A stretch of DNA of 64,000 nt, taken from contig JAPLOA010000082.1 of assembly GCA_026400835.1 (NCBI GenBank), forward strand, positions 1 through 64,000. Reading direction: 5' to 3'. The translations under genes were made by a program, and so were the position numbers. The notes beneath the pieces were generated by a model. The model worked only from the letters and a program-made list of their open reading frames with translations. It had not been told where the DNA came from and did no database searches. The stretch's first letter is position 1. The number at the start of each line of letters is the position of its first letter. Of the stretch, positions 18,701-26,827 are shown piece after piece. Source of the stretch: Planctomycetales bacterium. GTDB taxonomy: Bacteria > Planctomycetota > Planctomycetia > Planctomycetales > Planctomycetaceae.

Positions 18701-19653
18701 TGGGCACTGAACGTATCGGTGGCCGACGTGTCGGTCAGATTGATCGCTGTTGGGCTGGCCAAGATCGGGCTCATGTCCGTCTGATACCGCTGCGCATTCA
18801 CGCCATAGCCGCTGCCGTCCTGACGATAGCTGCTCCACGTGACGACGAAGTCCCCGTCCGCGTCCATCGCCACTGTTGAGAACCTCTGGCTGCTCGTCGT
18901 GTACGTGTTGACCCGGAACTCGCCCCCCTGCGCGACTCCCGCCGCGTTGTAACGCTGCGCATACACGCCATAGCCGCTGCCGTCCTGAAAACTGGTCCAC
19001 GTGACGACGAAGTCCCCGTCCGCGTCCATCGCCACCACTGTTGAGAGGTACTGGTTGCTCGTCGTGTACGTGTTGACCCGGAACTCGCCCCCCTGCGCGA
19101 CTCCCGCCGCGTTGTAACGCTGCGCATACACGCCATAGCCGCTGCCGTCCTGACCATAGCTACTCCACGTGACGACGAAGTCCCCGTCCGCGTCCAGCGC
19201 CACTGTTGAGTACGCCTGCCTGTTCGCGGTGGTGGTGTTGACCCGGAACTCGCTCCCCTGCGCCACTCCCGCCGCGTTGTAACGCTGCGCATACACGCCC
19301 GAGAGGCTGCCGTCCTGACCATGGCTGCTCCACGTAACGACGTAGTTGCCGTTCGCGGCCATTGCTATGGAACCACCCATCTCGTTCGTCCGCTGCGAAC
19401 TCGCCGTGTACGTGTTGACCAAGGTTTCCGGTCCGACCGCTGACGCCGACAGCAATTGCCGCGATTCGAGACGTTCCACAGAATAGGCCGCGGGGTGACT
19501 CGACTGCGACGGACGCCGCGTGCGTCGCACAGTGGCCGAACAGAGCGCGGGTCGACTTGACCGCGACGAACGCCGCGTGCTTCGCGTGCTTGGCACATTC
19601 GCCAAGGGACTCAGACGACGCTTCAAACCAGACAGCCAGAAAGAGAGGGACAT
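15757..19653 (-). CDS. Giant surface protein with cadherin-like repeats and dockerin-like C-terminus
   Basis: 1298 residues. The N-terminal 60 residues are Arg/Ser-rich, followed by RLESRQLLSA at 61-70 (LEPR-XLL type). Next are four 55-residue units (GVYAQRYNAAGVAQGGEFRVNT and DADGDFVVTWSS). Two VNDTP/VNDAP-type Ig-like domains follow. Then come four 100-residue cadherin-like repeats (NEAPTEINLSNSSVAEN...VGSFSTTDADSG...FDYETKSSYSV.V.VTDQGG). Two fibronectin-III-like segments (VTPPSSRVTALP, VVPPSSQVTAAP) follow. The last 65 residues (GDANGDKVVDVLDTN...DLDGNGTVNATDR) form two dockerin-like calcium loops. Cadherin-type repeats suggest calcium-dependent adhesion; the dockerin-like end suggests docking on another protein. 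It is probably cotranscribed with the TIGR03032-like gene 58 bases upstream. Exact ligand unknown. Confidence 0.9.
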   Translation of the reverse strand: MSLSFWLSGLKRRLSPLANVPSTRSTRRSSRSSRPALCSATVRRTRRPSQSSHPAAYSVERLESRQLLSASAVGPETLVNTYTASSQRTNEMGGSIAMAANGNYVVTWSSHGQDGSLSGVYAQRYNAAGVAQGSEFRVNTTTANRQAYSTVALDADGDFVVTWSSYGQDGSGYGVYAQRYNAAGVAQGGEFRVNTYTTSNQYLSTVVAMDADGDFVVTWTSFQDGSGYGVYAQRYNAAGVAQGGEFRVNTYTTSSQRFSTVAMDADGDFVVTWSSYRQDGSGYGVNAQRYQTDMSPILASPTAINLTDTSATDTFSAQTGSLSATDADLPAQTLTYGITGGTLNGGTISRVGTYGTLTVTVATGAYSYAPNATAINGLPSNDVDNFSVTASDGSLSDTKTLTVNITAVNDTPVATTGSLTADEDVLLSSDLYSSVSDAETADAGLSYSQVGGPLAGLTLNSNGTFTYLNPTENFNGTVTFQYQVSDGTLTSAVQTITINVAAVNDAPTNVNLSSSSVVENSAIGTTVGNFSTTDPDSGNTFTYSLIAGTGSTDNASFTINGSTLKTAAVFDYETKSSYSIRVQVTDQGGLTYDKAFTINVTNVNEAPTEINLSNSSVAENLAIGATVGSFSTTDADSGNTFTYSFIAGTGSTDNASFTIDGSTLKTAAVFDYETKSSYSVRVRVTDQGGLTYDKAFTINVTNVNEAPTEINLSNSSAAENSAIVTTVGSFSTTDADSGNTFTYSFIAGTGSTDNASFTIDGSTLKTAAVFDYETKSSYSVLVRVTDQGGLFYDKVFTISVTNVNEAPTEINLSSSSVAENSAIGTTVGSFSTTDADSGNTFTYSFIAGTGSTDNASFTIDGSTLKTAAVFDYETKSSYSVRVQVTDQGGLTYDKIFTISVTDVQEDVTPPSSRVTALPATSTSASFTVAVTGTDSGVGASGIADYDLYYSTGSSFIKFATVTAATPSTTFTGAANTTYWFRSIARDAAGNVEVKTSSDTYTRIGDVVPPSSQVTAAPFVSSGLFNLQMAGSKLSGAIMTQFDVYVVVDSNAAVLVGTASAVATSTAGQFTGSLTYQGLADGISHTYRFYSRGKDGSGNVEAAPVTGDVSVTVSFSAPAILTATGIDVQNSANQRSYVRYLDLLFSGDPSALLSGNIAVEKFGLNATDVTAGTGTAVTGFGMTQSSNKLKLDFGATGIGGLRDAGNGFYRVRLDMNQDGDFTDAVDQAFEFYRLFGDANGDKVVDVLDTNLVTAQVGRSGTNLDGDLDGNGTVNATDRLYTTQQRGKNLLLALRSLLDD
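16930..18129 (-). repeat. Four tandem 300-bp cadherin-like repeats
   Basis: ATTGATCTCC recurs at 17221, 17521 and 17821, with a diverged copy at 18121, exactly 300 bases apart. The flanking 200 bases are nearly identical between the first three copies. Boundaries are approximate. Confidence 0.88.
18770..19429 (-). repeat. Four tandem 165-bp repeats near the N-terminus of the surface protein
   Basis: The anchor TGCGCAT occurs at 18791, 18956, 19121 and 19286, always 165 bases apart. The unit encodes 55 residues with GVYAQRYNAAGVAQG. Boundaries are approximate. Confidence 0.85.
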
Positions 19654-19711
19654 GGTGATCTCTTATCCAGGCGACGCAAGTCGCGGTGAAAAGTAGGGAA
19701 AGATTCAGCGT

Positions 19712-20878
19712 TCAGGATTCAATGTGAGCCGGGGATTCCGGAATCACGTTTTCCGGACGAAGCCAGTACGAAAACTCAGGGGCGGTGAATGCCTGACGAA
19801 CGGCGTCGTCGGACAGGTTGAGCAGGTTCGCGTTCCTTACCCCCGGCAGGAACTGCACGTCGTAGATCTCAGTGCAACCGGCGGTGAACTCGAACGTCCC
19901 CACCAGTTGGCCGGTCGGCAGATCGACCACCGCCAGACCACTCATCAGTCGCTGATGCCGTTGCTGGACGGGTAGCCCGCCGAAGATGTGCTTCTCACGA
20001 ATCTGGCAGAGTCCGACCACGGCGAACCGCCCGATCAGACACAAACCACGCAGATAGGCGGGGAGCGTACAAACCACGCCCGCCGTCCCCGACGCCGGAT
20101 CGAAGCAGAGCAACTCGCCCGCGCCCGAGTTCAACAGCCACAGCCGCCCCTGATGCCAACGCGGCGAATGGGGCATCGTCAGACCTCGCAGTAACACCGC
20201 CCCGGTCTCGACATCCAGCAGCACGCCGCCGGTCGCCTTGTTCGCACGCCAGCCGCCGACGGTGTCGGTCTCACCCAGCGCGGTGACGTATTTCGGCTTC
20301 CCGTCGACCAGCGCCAAACCATTCAGATGGCAGCGGTCCTCGGGTACGATTTCCGAAATGAACGGCGGCTGCCAGCGGGGCACGAACGAAAAGTCTTTGC
20401 TCAACGCCGACAGGCACGAGAACCGCGAGTTCACAAACCACAGTCCGTCAGTACCGAATGCCAGGTCATGCACGTTCACATCGCCGGTGTGATACGTCGC
20501 TCGCGGCAGGTAGAGCGCGTCGTACCGCCCCGGCTCACCGGGCAGCAGGTCGGGAGCCAGCAGCGGCGCATTGGACAGCAGCGTGATCTCATGCCGGGTT
20601 GCCAGCGCCAGTTTCCCCGGAGCGACTGCCAGCCCCATCGGCTTCGTGAACTGCCGCATTAACAGCGATGGCTGCGATCCACGCCAGCCGAGCACAGCCA
20701 GCTTGCCGGCCTGATAGGTTGTCAGTGCCAGAGAACCCGCCAGTTCAGACAGCCACCGATCAAACGGTTCCGAACTGCGGCACTCAATCCGCACAGCGGC
20801 AGCAAAGCGTGCACCATCCTGATCGTCAGGCGGTCCCGGGCGGGACGACAGTTCCAGAACTTCTGTGTTTGTTGTCAT
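19712..20878 (-). CDS. TIGR03032-family protein (beta-propeller-like, DUF4915 type)
   Basis: 388 residues, no signal peptide or membrane helix. The opening SEPFDRWLSELAGSLALTTYQAGKLAVLG and the central LNGLALVDGKPKYVTALGETDTVGGWRANKATGGVLLDV with MPHSPRWHQGRLWLLNSGAGEL are the hallmarks I recognise for TIGR03032. Its members are predicted beta-propellers of unknown function. It is often found beside genes for very large surface proteins in planctomycetes and cyanobacteria, as here, 58 bases before the cadherin/dockerin gene on the same strand. A role in modifying or exporting that protein is only an inference. The gene is visibly more GC-rich than its neighbours. The start is an ATG at 20876-20878. 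Confidence 0.85.
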   Translation of the reverse strand: MTTNTEVLELSSRPGPPDDQDGARFAAAVRIECRSSEPFDRWLSELAGSLALTTYQAGKLAVLGWRGSQPSLLMRQFTKPMGLAVAPGKLALATRHEITLLSNAPLLAPDLLPGEPGRYDALYLPRATYHTGDVNVHDLAFGTDGLWFVNSRFSCLSALSKDFSFVPRWQPPFISEIVPEDRCHLNGLALVDGKPKYVTALGETDTVGGWRANKATGGVLLDVETGAVLLRGLTMPHSPRWHQGRLWLLNSGAGELLCFDPASGTAGVVCTLPAYLRGLCLIGRFAVVGLCQIREKHIFGGLPVQQRHQRLMSGLAVVDLPTGQLVGTFEFTAGCTEIYDVQFLPGVRNANLLNLSDDAVRQAFTAPEFSYWLRPENVIPESPAHIES

Positions 20879-21864
20879 GGAGATTCTTTGCTCGTTTTCC
20901 AGGGTCTTTTTTTATGGTGTGACGTTGTGAGCTGCTGCGTGAAGTGAATGGCCTGTCGACTGAGTCTTCAAAGAATGAAACGGCAGTGGTCGGCGTTGCC
21001 CCTTTGCAGCAGGAGCAACGCCAATCCACCGTGCAGGCCTCATCCACAGCGAGGCCGTGATCACTTCGAATTGACTGACACCGTTCATGCTGGACAAATC
21101 GCCCCACACTTCGCACACCAAAGCCAACACCGCGGCCGCCTGTTTTGGCACCTCGTAAATTGGCCCAAACGGGACAGAAACCAAAAGACCATCACGTCCT
21201 CCAGAACCGCCCGATACGGTCACGTTTTTCTGACACCAATAAAGCGCTACGAGAGGTGAGAACGGCGACATAGTTTTTGGAAAGATTTTTCACACTCGCG
21301 GAAAGTTTCATTTCCGGAATAAGCAGCCGAATCTTCACGGTGTTTAATGGCAGCAAAAAGAGCACATGCAGGGATAAATCCAGACCCCCCAGGATCTTGA
21401 ATGGCTTGAGCGAAACCAGCTCTGAAAATCCGCTGACCCGCTGGAGAGGCGACATGGTTCAGCTGCTACGAACCGACTCTGTCGCGGCATCCGGATCTCT
21501 CATGACGCAGAGAGTCCCGCTCGCCTGTCCTGTGCTAACGTTCGCAACAGGGTATGGCCGCCCGTAACGCGAGCGCAGAAGCTTGCAGTCTTGCTTTGTG
21601 GTTCAGGGTTTGGAATCGTGGGCTCGGGTGGTTAGGCAACCACGTTCCAGCAGCAGGAAAGGCGACCCTAAGAACGGCAGTGCCTCGTGAGTCGAAGTGG
21701 ATGCAGACTGCTCTGCTCTCAGCAGCCGGAGGACGAAGTTTAAGCGAGTTGCCTTAAGGGCGTGGCGTATTGGGCAAGTGATCGTCGCACTAGTGGCACG
21801 ATCGGCTCACGACAAACTTTCACAGTGCCATCATAATGCCCGATTCCCTGATCAGGCCGGTCGC
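20879..21864. other. Long intergenic region with a conserved element
   Basis: I found no convincing gene in nearly 1 kb. It contains copy 2 of the 66-base element (21241-21306) and a small hairpin GTGGTT/AACCAC at 21628-21643. GGCGACATGGTT, part of the element core, recurs once more at 21448. Several short frames on both strands have no recognisable product. Confidence 0.45.
21241..21306. repeat. Conserved 66-base intergenic element, copy 2
   Basis: It matches 9470-9535 in the same orientation without gaps (48 of 66 by hand count). It lies 363 bases before the start of the TIGR03032 gene on the minus strand. Confidence 0.65.
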
Positions 21865-23547
21865 TCAAAGTCGATTCTGAGCATCACCGGCGACGCGGAG
21901 GACTTCAGCGAGGCACGTTTTGCCTTCACTGACTCTTTCAAATCCTGACTCAATCAGAGTTCGCATGCCAGCTTTTGTGGCGGCTTCTGAAATCTCCTGA
22001 GAGGACGCGTGTTCGAGACAAAGCTTGCGAATGGCGGCATCCGTCTGCAGAAGTTCGAGTACCGGAAGTCGGCCCTTGAAACCCTTGCCCTGACATTCCC
22101 GGCATCCTCCCGGTTCATAGATGGTTGCACCTTGCGGCAGAATGACGTTCTCTTCGCCCGGCATCACCTGTGTACTTTTTCTGCACAGAGGACAGAGTCG
22201 GCGGACCAGACGCTGAGCAGCGGCGGCCACTAAAGTACTGGCCACCAGATATGGTTCAATTTCCATTTCCATCAAACGAGTAAACGCACCGGCTGCATCA
22301 TTGGTATGGAGTGACGCCAAAACAAGGTGTCCGGTCAACGCAGCTTCGATCGCATGTCGTGCGGTGGTCTGATCGCGAATTTCTCCCAGCAGAATCACGT
22401 CCGGATCGTGTCGCAGAATACTTCGCAATCCTCTGGCGAAGGTCAGCCCGGTCCCCTCATTGATCTGAATCTGATGAACGCCCGGCAGCGAGTATTCAAC
22501 GGGATCTTCAATGGTGATGATCTTCGCATCAGGACGCGTGGCACGAATCTCTGCCAGCAGATGATAGAGCGTTGTGGTCTTGCCGCTGCCGGTCGGACCA
22601 GTGACCAGAATGATTCCGTTGGTGCGGTTGATAATCTGCTGCCACTGCCGGGCCATATGGGTTGGCAGTTCCAGTTGAGCCAGTCCCCATTGACTGCGTC
22701 CTTTGCGAAGCAGACGCAGCACCACGCTTTCCCCATGGATCATAGGAATCGTCGAGACACGCACATCCACTTCTTCACGAGAAGCCTGAAAGCGAATTCG
22801 ACCGTCCTGCGGCAAACGCTTTTCGGCAATGTTCAGCATCGCCATAATTTTAAGTCGACTGACGATGGCGGCGTGAAAGCGATCCATCTCGCGGGAAACG
22901 ATCTGGTCCAGCATCAGTCCATCGACGCGATAACGCACACCGAATCCATGCTGCGACGGTTCGAGATGAATATCACTTGCTCCTGAAGCAATCGCATCGC
23001 TCAGAAGTTCGTTGACCAGCCTGACAATCGAAGACTCGTTCGCGAGGCTGTTTTCGTCGTCGCCCTCAGTGACGGCATCTGCTGGACGGCTGTCATCATC
23101 CAGCATGCCTTCCAGAGTTCCCCCGGCAATACCAAGTCGGTCTTTCAGAAGGTTGCGGATCTGGTTCGTTTCAGCCAGAGCCAGTTCAACATCCAGTCCG
23201 GTGGCCTGTTCAACTTCCTGGCCCAGAGATTCGACGCACGGATTGCTGACGGCAATTGTGACACAGTCTCCGTTCAGTTCCACCGGGATCGCCTGATGAC
23301 GAAACAGGATGGACGGAGAGATCATCCGCATCAGTGAATCAACAATCTCAATTGTCGACAGATCCACGAAGGGCAGAGCCAGGTGTTCGGCGATGGCCAT
23401 CAGAAACTGTCGTTCTGAAGTGGCCGGATTCCGCAGGATGGCTTCAATCACATTCCGGGAATCCAGCCCCTGAAAGGATTGCACTTCGCTCGCGGGGACG
23501 AATCCCCGGTCGACCGCGATTCTGACCAGTGGAGACAACTGAAACAT
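21865..23547 (-). CDS. gspE: Type II secretion / type IV pilus assembly ATPase
   Basis: 560 residues from the chosen ATG (a GTG at 23565 would add six). It powers pseudopilus assembly at the cytoplasmic face of the inner membrane. The N-terminal 140 residues are a MshEN/T2SSE-N-like domain. The ATPase core has Walker A GPTGSGKT at 317-324, the Asp-box region IEDPVEY, Walker B DPDVILLGE at 381-389, the His box TGHLVLASLHTND, and a four-cysteine zinc site (CPLC at 452-455, CREC at 482-485). All catalytic motifs are intact. It is divergent from the gspF-K operon across 592 bases, an unusual arrangement because gspE usually directly precedes gspF. GspE and PilB are hard to separate by motif; the GspG-K neighbours favour GspE. 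Confidence 0.93.
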   Translation of the reverse strand: MFQLSPLVRIAVDRGFVPASEVQSFQGLDSRNVIEAILRNPATSERQFLMAIAEHLALPFVDLSTIEIVDSLMRMISPSILFRHQAIPVELNGDCVTIAVSNPCVESLGQEVEQATGLDVELALAETNQIRNLLKDRLGIAGGTLEGMLDDDSRPADAVTEGDDENSLANESSIVRLVNELLSDAIASGASDIHLEPSQHGFGVRYRVDGLMLDQIVSREMDRFHAAIVSRLKIMAMLNIAEKRLPQDGRIRFQASREEVDVRVSTIPMIHGESVVLRLLRKGRSQWGLAQLELPTHMARQWQQIINRTNGIILVTGPTGSGKTTTLYHLLAEIRATRPDAKIITIEDPVEYSLPGVHQIQINEGTGLTFARGLRSILRHDPDVILLGEIRDQTTARHAIEAALTGHLVLASLHTNDAAGAFTRLMEMEIEPYLVASTLVAAAAQRLVRRLCPLCRKSTQVMPGEENVILPQGATIYEPGGCRECQGKGFKGRLPVLELLQTDAAIRKLCLEHASSQEISEAATKAGMRTLIESGFERVSEGKTCLAEVLRVAGDAQNRL

Positions 23548-24139
23548 TGATTCGTTCTCGGGCACATCTTACGCATGCGGAAATCCCACAGAGAGGCACT
23601 AACAAAACCGGGACAGGCCCCCGCCCGATGCTGACTTGAGAGCGTCGTCTTGTTTGCTCAGGAGCCAGTCCCCGGTTTTGTTGGGTGTTCTTAGAGAACT
23701 TAGGTCGACAATAAGAGGTGTCAATCAGTGTTTTGATGCATCAGGCCTCAATTTGCCCGCGACTCGGAGTAAGGGTGTTCTGCTCGCACTGAGCCGACCA
23801 GAGCTAAGCCGGCAAGGCAGGAAAACATATGTCGACAACTGGCATCATTTGTTGTGGCTTTTGTTGCTCAGGAGCCTCGTGAAAAACAGTTCGCGATCAC
23901 ACAAACAGGCTGCGAGGGGAAGTCCTCGAACACATCACGTGGAAATTTAAGAGTGGCAGACGGAGATCCGTTTTTTCCCGTGCGACGGGCTCCGGAATCG
24001 CAGGTGGGGATTCCCCAGGTCGATCATTCGAAAGCCGCTATGGCACGGCGGATTACGCAACTCGCAACACGAATGGAATGTGCCTTGCCTCTGTTGGTCT
24101 GACAAGGAATTGAAACAGCAGACACGGAGACTGGGCACC
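23548..24139. other. Divergent gspE/gspF intergenic region
   Basis: 592 bases without a recognisable gene, expected to hold both promoters. It contains an inverted repeat (23601-23682). TTGCTCAGGAGCC occurs twice, at about 23654 and 23863. Confidence 0.5.
23601..23682. repeat. Inverted repeat in the gspE/gspF spacer
   Basis: AACAAAACCGGGAC (23601-23614) is matched by GTCCCCGGTTTTGTT (23668-23682), a 14-bp pairing with one bulged base. The two arms enclose 53 bases. The layout fits either a large hairpin in the leader of gspF or a small non-autonomous (MITE/REP-like) element. Confidence 0.55.
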
Positions 24140-25345
24140 ATGACAACTTTCACCTACGAAGCAATTGATCTGACCGGCAATCGAGTTCAGGGAGCATTGG
24201 ATGCTGTTTCTCGACGTGCAGTGACTCGTCAGTTGTCACAGAAATCTCTGACGCCTGTTTCCATTGCCGAGCAGACCACTGCCAGCGGTGTCTTTTCCGA
24301 TCGCGTTCCTCGATCTGTGATTTGTGCCTTCTATGGTAAGCTGGCCACACTGCTGAAGGCCGGCATGCCACTGGCACAGTCTCTGAGGCTGATCGGCGAC
24401 GTGACCTCCAATCCTCGTTTTGCCGAAATCCTGCGAGTTATTCACGCGGAAGTGATTGACGGTCGCAGCTTTGCAGAATGCATGGCCGACTATCCGGGCA
24501 TGTTTGAGCAGCCTGAAATTGCCATCGTTCGTGCGAGCCTTGAAGGTGCGTTTCTGCCTGATGCTCTGAAGGAACTGGAAACTCTGACGCAGCGACAACT
24601 GGACCTGCGATCCCGAGTGCTGGGAGCGTTGAGCTATCCGGGTTTCCTGATTGCCGTCAGCAGCCTGATGTTTCTGGTGCTGACGACACTTTTCGTTCCG
24701 AAATTCGAGCCGATGTTCTCCGGCCTGCGTGAACGTGGACAATTACCCGTATTGACCGAGATCATGCTGACCGGAAGCCTGTGGTTGCGGGATAACCTCC
24801 GGATCTTCGCTGGGGTGTCCTTTGCTGCGGTCTGCGGACTGGTCGTCGGTCTGCGAAAACCCGGTTTTCGCCGTCGTTTTCTGACATTGTGCCTCTCGCT
24901 TCCGATCCTGAAAGGTCTGAGCCTGTTGATCTCAATGGGAAGATTTTCGCGGTTGCTCAGCACGCTGCTGAGAAACGGAATTACGTTGGACAAGGGACTG
25001 GCTTTGTGTGCCGGTGCGAGTGGAAGTCCGGCATTGGACGATGTAGTGCTGGACTGTGCTCTGCAGATTCGCAAGGGGACCAGCTTTGCTCAGGTGCTGC
25101 GATCTGTGAAATGGATTCCCATAGAGTACCGCGAGTTGGTGTACATCGGAGAACGCACGAATCGCCTGGACGAAATTCTGGCGGGTGCGGCTGACTCACT
25201 GGAGTCACAGATTCAAAACCGGCTGGATGCCATGCTGAAGCTGCTTGAGCCTGCTCTGCTCGTCGTCATGGGAAGCGTCGTCGCATTGTTTGTGTTTGCT
25301 TTTGTCATTCCGATCCTGCGATCTTCAAGCATTGTTGGCCAGTGA
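24140..25345 (+). CDS. gspF: Type II secretion inner-membrane platform protein
   Basis: 401 residues, the normal GspF/PilC length. It forms the inner-membrane platform that couples GspE to pseudopilus assembly. MTTFTYEAIDLTGNRVQGALDA is the usual N-terminus. Two repeated T2SSF domains follow (about 50-170, with FYGKLATLLKAGMPLAQSLR, and 255-375, with FSRLLSTLLRNGITLDKGL). Membrane helices lie near 150-190, 205-230 and at the C-terminus (LLVVMGSVVALFVFAFVIPIL). An earlier in-frame ATG at 24080 would add 20 untypical residues. The ATG at 24140 has GGAGA nine bases before it and matches family starts. First gene of gspF-G-H-I-J-K. Confidence 0.93.
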   Translation: MTTFTYEAIDLTGNRVQGALDAVSRRAVTRQLSQKSLTPVSIAEQTTASGVFSDRVPRSVICAFYGKLATLLKAGMPLAQSLRLIGDVTSNPRFAEILRVIHAEVIDGRSFAECMADYPGMFEQPEIAIVRASLEGAFLPDALKELETLTQRQLDLRSRVLGALSYPGFLIAVSSLMFLVLTTLFVPKFEPMFSGLRERGQLPVLTEIMLTGSLWLRDNLRIFAGVSFAAVCGLVVGLRKPGFRRRFLTLCLSLPILKGLSLLISMGRFSRLLSTLLRNGITLDKGLALCAGASGSPALDDVVLDCALQIRKGTSFAQVLRSVKWIPIEYRELVYIGERTNRLDEILAGAADSLESQIQNRLDAMLKLLEPALLVVMGSVVALFVFAFVIPILRSSSIVGQ

Positions 25346-25401
25346 TCATCGGATCTTTGAATCAAAGCGTTTTTGCAGTGTACTCAGTGGAGTAGAGATC
25401 T

Positions 25402-25884
25402 ATGGTGAACTATCACTCAGCACGATGCCGTCAACGAAGCCGGGCCGGGAAACCATCGCGACGAGCCGGTTTTACGCTGGTCGAAGTTCTGTTAGTCCTG
25501 GCCATTCTCGGGGCGATCGCAGCGATGGTCGTTCCTGACCTCCTGAGCCGTCAGAACAAAGCTCAGTCTGATTCTGTCCTGATTTCAATCAAGGCCACGG
25601 AGCAGGCTCTGAAGATGTATGCCATTGATCATGGCGGTAAGTGGCCCAAGTCTGATGTCGCCATCAAAACCCTGCTTGAAGCGCAGGGCTCGGATCCGCA
25701 ATGGAGCGGACCTTATCTGGAGTCATCGCCGATCGACCCGTGGGGCTATGAGCTGCGATGTCGTCAGTCCAAAGATTCCGGACCTCGACTCAAGGTCTAT
25801 TCAGTGGGTCCGGACGGAAAAGAAAGCACTGATGACGACGTGTTTGAGAAAGCCGTGGCGCGGAGATCCGGGGCTGGAAAATGA
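25402..25884 (+). CDS. gspG: Major pseudopilin
   Basis: 160 residues. The prepilin motif RRAG|FTLVE lies at 20-28 with Glu at mature position +5, followed by the hydrophobic helix VLLVLAILGAIAAMVVP. The C-terminal region has the GspG pattern (ATEQALKMYAIDHGGKWP, then PYLESSPIDPWGYELRCRQ and YSVGPDGKESTDDDVF, a likely calcium site). It is the main subunit of the pseudopilus; processing requires a prepilin peptidase, which is not in the window. Its stop overlaps the start of the next gene by four bases (ATGA). Confidence 0.94.
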   Translation: MVNYHSARCRQRSRAGKPSRRAGFTLVEVLLVLAILGAIAAMVVPDLLSRQNKAQSDSVLISIKATEQALKMYAIDHGGKWPKSDVAIKTLLEAQGSDPQWSGPYLESSPIDPWGYELRCRQSKDSGPRLKVYSVGPDGKESTDDDVFEKAVARRSGAGK

Positions 25885-26402
25885 AACGACTTGCAAACAT
25901 GGCTGATAAAGATGCGATCGTATCCGGTTCCGGATTCACGCTCATGGAAATGCTGTTGGTCCTTGGAATCCTGAGTTTGATTTCCGCGGTGACATTTCCA
26001 GCGTTGTGGAGCTGGCTGGAACAAAATCAATTAAGCCAGTCTGTGGAATCATTCGTACTGACTCTCAGTCGTGCGTCAGCTCAGGCTGCTAACGAAGGAA
26101 TTCCTCACGCTGTTGAGTTCCTGCCCAACGGACAAAGATACAGAACCGTTCGTCTCGACTCACAATTCGATCAGGATGTCGAAATTTGGGAGACGCTTAC
26201 GGGCGAATGCATGTTTGAAGTTCCTGAACAGAAGCATCAGCCACTTCCTCGCGGTGAGGCGAACAACAGTTGCCGTCTATGGTTCCATGCGGACGGTCGC
26301 TGTACGTCATACTCTCTCGAAATTCGCAGCGGCAAGCGTCGGCGAATTGTTGATCTGGAAGGAACCACGGGGCAGGCGAGGATCCGACAGGAATCATCAT
26401 GA
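25881..26402 (+). CDS. gspH: Minor pseudopilin, GspH-like
   Basis: 173 residues. The prepilin motif GSG|FTLME lies at 16-23 with Glu+5, followed by a hydrophobic helix. The globular domain (SRASAQAANEGIPHAVEFLPNGQRYR) resembles GspH/FimT. It overlaps gspG and the next gene by four bases each, so translation is probably coupled. Assignment as H rests on position and size as much as on sequence. Confidence 0.85.
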   Translation: MKRLANMADKDAIVSGSGFTLMEMLLVLGILSLISAVTFPALWSWLEQNQLSQSVESFVLTLSRASAQAANEGIPHAVEFLPNGQRYRTVRLDSQFDQDVEIWETLTGECMFEVPEQKHQPLPRGEANNSCRLWFHADGRCTSYSLEIRSGKRRRIVDLEGTTGQARIRQESS

Positions 26403-26827
26403 AACGGCTTTTGACAATACCTTTCCGCACTGAGCAGGGCGGGCGTACTGGTTCAATTCTGCTGGAGGTTTCGGTCGCGGCGTTCGTGCTGGCGATTGCT
26501 GTCGCAGGGTCATCTCAGTATCTGACCACCGCCCTGAACTCTTCAGAGAAGACACAGCGGATCACTCGAGCGGCTTTGATGTGCGAGTCCAGGATTGCAG
26601 AAGCTCTTGCGGAGAAAAGCTCTGCTGTCACGTCGGAAGAAGGAGTCTTTGAAACCGATCGCGACTGGCGATGGCAGCAAATGGTCGAGAGTGGACCTTT
26701 TTCTTCCGTCGGCAGAATTACGGTTCTGGTCTTTTTTTCAACAGACAAAAAGCCGGTCTGCTCGCTCACTCGACTCTTTCCGATCGCAAAGGAAAAGTCT
26801 GATTTAAAGGCTGGCAACTCACGATGA
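26399..26827 (+). CDS. gspI: Minor pseudopilin, GspI-like
   Basis: 142 residues. The processing site GRTG|SILLE lies at 15-23 with Glu+5, then a hydrophobic helix VSVAAFVLAIAVAG and a small C-terminal domain. Length and position between H and J fit GspI, a subunit of the tip complex with J and K. Four-base overlaps on both sides. Confidence 0.8.
   Translation: MKRLLTIPFRTEQGGRTGSILLEVSVAAFVLAIAVAGSSQYLTTALNSSEKTQRITRAALMCESRIAEALAEKSSAVTSEEGVFETDRDWRWQQMVESGPFSSVGRITVLVFFSTDKKPVCSLTRLFPIAKEKSDLKAGNSR

Noticed and set aside
16930-19429. Regular direct repeats that might suggest a CRISPR array
   Set aside because: The periods (165 and 300 bases) are in-frame coding repeats without unique spacers; the same applies to the 321-base RTX arrays.
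21600-21860. GC-rich structured stretch considered as a tRNA or small RNA
   Set aside because: Only a 6-bp hairpin was found; no cloverleaf with anticodon and T-arm could be drawn.
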